Assembly: GCA_963678705.1 (NCBI GenBank)
Contig: CAVMBN010000158.1
Location: 519,001-583,000, forward strand
Length of the DNA stretch: 64,000 bases
Direction: 5' to 3'
Origin: Panorpa germanica
Lineage: Eukaryota > Arthropoda > Insecta > Mecoptera > Panorpidae
Shown: in pieces, positions 60,094-64,000 of the stretch
Position numbering within the stretch: the first letter of the stretch is position 1
Layout: each line of letters opens with the position of its first letter
The notes under the pieces: generated by a model
The model's database searches: none
Told to the model about the DNA's origin: nothing
The model's input: only the letters and a program-made list of their open reading frames with translations
Made by a program: the position numbers and the translations under genes

Positions 60094-63000
60094 ATGATAA
60101 ATTTTATTCAATGGAATTGCAGAGGAGTCAGATATATTAAAGAGGAACTACAACATATGTTACAGAAGCATAACATACATATATGCATACTATCAGAAAC
60201 GTTTTTAACAAAAAATCTCAATTTCAACATCAAAGGCTATTTTATTGAAAAAAAAGATAGGATACAGAATACAAACTATAATCCCCACGGGGGTGTTGCT
60301 ATCTTGATTCATAAATCTATAAAATATAAACGAGTAATGCTAAATAACCCATTAAATTCGGTCGAAATAGATGGAATAATTATAACAAATAACGAAACTG
60401 ATGTAATATGTATTTTATCAATCTATGCTAAACCGAATCATAAACTATCTAATTTAAACTGGTCACTGATAAAACAACAAATAGCTGTTCCTGTTATACT
60501 TGCTGGAGATTTTAACGCGACTAATCTTGCTCGGAATATAAACTGTCCAGGTAGTCAGTATGAAGGTAAAGAATTGTTAGAATTCATAGAAAACGAAAAT
60601 CTAAATATCATCAACGATGATAAACCAACTAGAGTAAGCAATCTCAGTACAAGGGACAGTATATTGGATCTCACATTGGTGTCTATGACGTTAACACAAC
60701 AAATTACTTCGTGGCAAGTTCTTGCAGATAGATTAGGTAGTGATCACTACCCAATTTTTTTCTGTCTGAATGACTATAATAAAGACCGTTACCGTACATC
60801 AGAATATTTAACGAGGAGAAATTTCCGAAAAGCAGATTGGGAGAAATATAGCTTTGAAATAGAAAGCAGAATTTCAAACCTTAGCACAAATGGAATCACA
60901 AGTAATCCCCAAGATGTTGAAAACAAATACAACCAATTTAGAGATGTTATTAATAATTCGGCAGACATACATATTCCATCTACCAGATTGTATAATATAA
61001 CTCCTAATAAAATAAAACCGTCTTGGTGGGACACAGAGTGCAATAAAATGATAGCTCAAACAAAATTAGCACTAACTATTTTTAATAAAAACATGACAAT
61101 GGCGAATTATTTAAATTATAAAAAACATCAAGCTAAAACCAGACGATATTTTAGAGCCAGGAAAAAAATAGAATGGCAGGATTTCTGCGAGAATTTAAAC
61201 CCAAACACAACAACCAACATTGTCTGGAATAATATAAGAAAAATTAACAATAAAAGCTATAGTTATAAAAGGATAAGTGATAATGAAAATTTATTAGAAG
61301 AATTCATTAAAAAAAAATTTCCACAGAACAACAATTTAAATATTACTACCACCACCACCATAAAAGATAATTTCCTAGATAATAACATAAATATAAATAA
61401 AGTAAATTTCACGTTAAATCATAATAAAAACAGTAGCACAGGATTTGATAGAATAAATTACAAAATGATACAAAACCTACCCGACAATGCAATAAATCAT
61501 CTTACACAAATATATAATCTGTCATTAAACACTGCTGATATACCATTAGACTGGAAAAAACATATCGTTGTTCCTATATTAAAACCAGGAAAAGATCCAA
61601 ACAAAGAAGAATCATTCAGACCAATTACTTTACCATCATGTATGGGCAAAACTATGGAATCAATCATCAAAAATAGAGTGGAATGGTATCTCGAACATCA
61701 TAAAAGATTACCTTAATTACAATTTGCTTTTAGAAAAACAAGAAGTACGCAGCATAACTTAAACATATTGAATATCGATATTCAAAGAACATATAGTAAA
61801 AATTATTATATGATAGCTGCCTTCATTGATATTGAAGCTGCTTATGACAATGTTAATCTTAAAATATTAAAAGAAAAAGAAGAAAACATTGGTATATCTT
61901 CCAAAATATCCAACTGGATTATAAACTACTTCCAAAATAGAGAAATAACAGTTAGATACAATAATAAGTTAACTGGTCCTATACTATGTAATCACGGAAT
62001 TCCACAAGGCTAAATATTATCTACCTTATTATTCAACATATACACAGAAAACTTAACAACACTATCAGATAACAACACAACAGTACTGATGTATGCAGAT
62101 GACATGGTTATTTATAGTATGGGTCATACGCAAGATATAGCTCAAAACAGATTACAATCAAAATTAAGAAAAGTAGATATTTTACTAAAGGAAATCAAAT
62201 TAAATATATCGTCAGAAAAAAGTAAAATAGTTATATTTACAAGGCATAGAATAAACTGCAGTCCAAAAATAACCATCAGAAATAAAAATATAACTGTTAA
62301 TTCAAATACCAAATTTCTGGGTATATTCTTTGATACGAAAAGCACGTGGGCGAAAGAAATTGCACATATTATTAACAAATGTCAAAAAGGCTTAAATTTG
62401 ATGCGATGTATAGCAGGATACAAATGGGGCGCACACCCAACAACCTTAATAAAAATATATAAAGCTATTGTTAGACCGCATATTGACTATTCTAGTACTA
62501 TGATCTGCACCGCAAATAACTCAAGATTAAAAAAAATGAAATTATACAAAACAAATGTTTAAGAATAATATTAGGTGCGATGGTTTCAACACCAATCCAA
62601 ATCCTCAACTATCAAACTAATATTCCTCCGGTAAATATTCGAATACAACAAATATCAGACCGTTTCTTTTGTAAAAACAGACATAACCCATGCGGCCCCT
62701 TATATACAAGATTATCTAAACTATATGTTCTTTATAATAAACCATATTGGACAACTCATAAAAACCGGCACTTTTAACTAATTTTGATAGATATAATAAC
62801 TTAAACTTAGAGGTACATAACACTATACCTTTTTTCAAATTTCCATTAGAAATAAGCATGACAACAATACATACAGAAATAAATTTGTTCAAGAAGAATG
62901 AAAGTAAGGAAATAACTTATCAAAAATATATGGAATATATAACAAAAGATGATATAAACTGGAGTATATGGTTTACCGATGGTTCATTCGAAAAAAACTC

Positions 63001-63836
63001 TAAAACTGGAGGTATTGGCATTTTCAATTATAATACAGATCAACAATATAAATACAAACTTAACAATATCACAAATTCTTATAATACAGAAATAACAGCA
63101 ATTATGAAATTACTAGAAATAATACAAAACACTGACAACAAAAATATATTAATCTTCACTGATTCTCGTAGTGTTTGTGTATCTTTAAATAATGATAAAT
63201 TCAAAAACAATAATAATAACAAAATATGTTCAATTAAAAAATATCTTTTAAAAATGGAAAAAAGTGATATCAATGTTAAACTTATTTGGATTCCTGGACA
63301 TATAGGCATAAAAGGGAATGAAATGGCTGACAAACTTGCAAAAGAAGCTTTTGTAGATGGAGAAATAATCGAAATAAATTGGTAAATAAATGATTCCAAA
63401 AAAATAATTAAAGAAAATTGTATGGCAGAATATATATAATGAGAAAAGTCAAAGTACTGGAAATTTTTTTCTTGCAGCGAATCAAAAAATTCCAACAACC
63501 ACATGGTTTAATAAAAACCATTCACGAAGATATATTTCAACGAATTGTCGAATGAAATCTGGGCATTCTAGATGTCCAGCTCATCTATACAAAATAAATA
63601 TAAAAGACACACCAAATTGTAGATGTGGAGAAGAAGGTTCTTTGGACCATATAATTCTAAGGTGTCATCTTTTAGCTTCAAAAATTGATAGACTTTTAAA
63701 TAAATAATGTATTACAACACAGTTCCCAGTCAAAATGACCTATTTAATGACAAATGAAGCAACAGCAGAAATAGTAACAAACTTTGTGATAGAAAACAAT
63801 ATAGAAGTGTACTTTAAGTTAGAATATTTTATTTAG
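60094..63836 (+). pseudogene. I-element ORF2 (endonuclease, RT, RNase H), copy 2
   Basis: ATG at 60094. Open for 540 codons through the endonuclease (GDFNAT near 60508) and into RT. Broken by TAA at 61714 (Glu in copy 1) and TAA at 62011 just after PQG (Ser in copy 1). YADD is intact at 62092-62103. A one-base loss near 62540 and another near 62763 shift the frame, and a TAA at 63383 ends the RNase H part (DGS near 62980; HIGIKGNEMAD near 63300). The CRCG..H..C tail is readable near 63620-63665. None of its stops coincide with those of copy 1. Confidence 0.88.
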
Positions 63837-64000
63837 TATGTATTTAATTTTAAGTTTAATTTTTTAAAAAAGAATCAATTTATGTGTATTTATTAGAATA
63901 ATTATAATTTATATGTAAATTTTTTATATAATTTTACAAATAAAATTCAATGGCAAGAAGGCTGAATAAGCCAAAGCCTAAATAAATAAAAAAAAAAATC

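Larger units (their letters stand above)
58286..63998 (+). mobile_element. I-clade non-LTR retrotransposon, copy 2 (near full length)
   Basis: Same architecture as copy 1 and nearly identical by eye, but with its own 3' end: a 3' UTR followed by cctaaataaataaaaaaaaaa at the window edge, the A-rich/TAA-type tail expected of the I group. Start set by the shared atcagttt. The right flank is outside the window, so a target-site duplication cannot be tested. Confidence 0.92.

Overview
The window reads as AT-rich, repeat-dominated insect (or other arthropod) nuclear DNA. Evidence: Jockey-clade, I-clade and R1-like non-LTR retrotransposons, one Copia and one Gypsy LTR retrotransposon, foldback/MITE elements with TA-type ends, (AT)n tracts, and almost no host coding sequence. 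There are no bacterial or viral operons, rRNA, tRNA or CRISPR arrays. I cannot name the species.

Region 1 (1-20757) is a head-to-tail tandem array of a ~1585 bp unit: twelve full or interrupted units plus a truncated thirteenth, continuing past the left edge. On the minus strand each unit carries the 3' half of a dead R1-like reverse transcriptase (motif A remnant, PQGS-type motif, FADD changed to FAND, thumb and post-RT region), followed by an AT-rich 3' part. The same lesions sit in the copies, so the array grew by DNA-level recombination from an already dead template. Unit 6 is broken by a Jockey remnant (ORF1 intact, ORF2 cut after the endonuclease) that replaces about 870 bp of the unit.

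Region 2 (20757-30518): an I-clade non-LTR element (ORF1 plus ORF2 with endonuclease, RT and RNase H) sits at the array edge. Its 3' UTR is interrupted by a Copia element with a continuous 1195-codon polyprotein that has lost the RT catalytic core in frame. Beyond the 3' LTR neither the I tail nor the array resumes.

Region 3 (30.5-46 kb) is mostly non-coding AT-rich sequence with decayed fragments (two Jockey pieces, an RNase H remnant, a possible non-LTR tail), a 411 bp foldback element, a small MITE and one possible host first exon with a GTAAGT donor (40448-40600, minus).

Region 4 (46.0-49.7 kb) is a minus-strand Gypsy derivative. It keeps an open gag-protease frame joined directly to the integrase C-terminus, and it is arranged as internal-LTR-internal-LTR with both outer ends cut at (AT)n tracts. 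A ~473 bp tandem duplication follows.

Region 5 (51.4-58.3 kb) holds two decayed minus-strand Jockey copies, microsatellites, a second member of the MITE family, and a possible short terminal exon.

Region 6 (58286-63998) is a second I-clade copy, nearly full length, ending in an A-rich tail at the window edge. Overall the window looks like a transposon graveyard or heterochromatin. No element here is fully autonomous by sequence.
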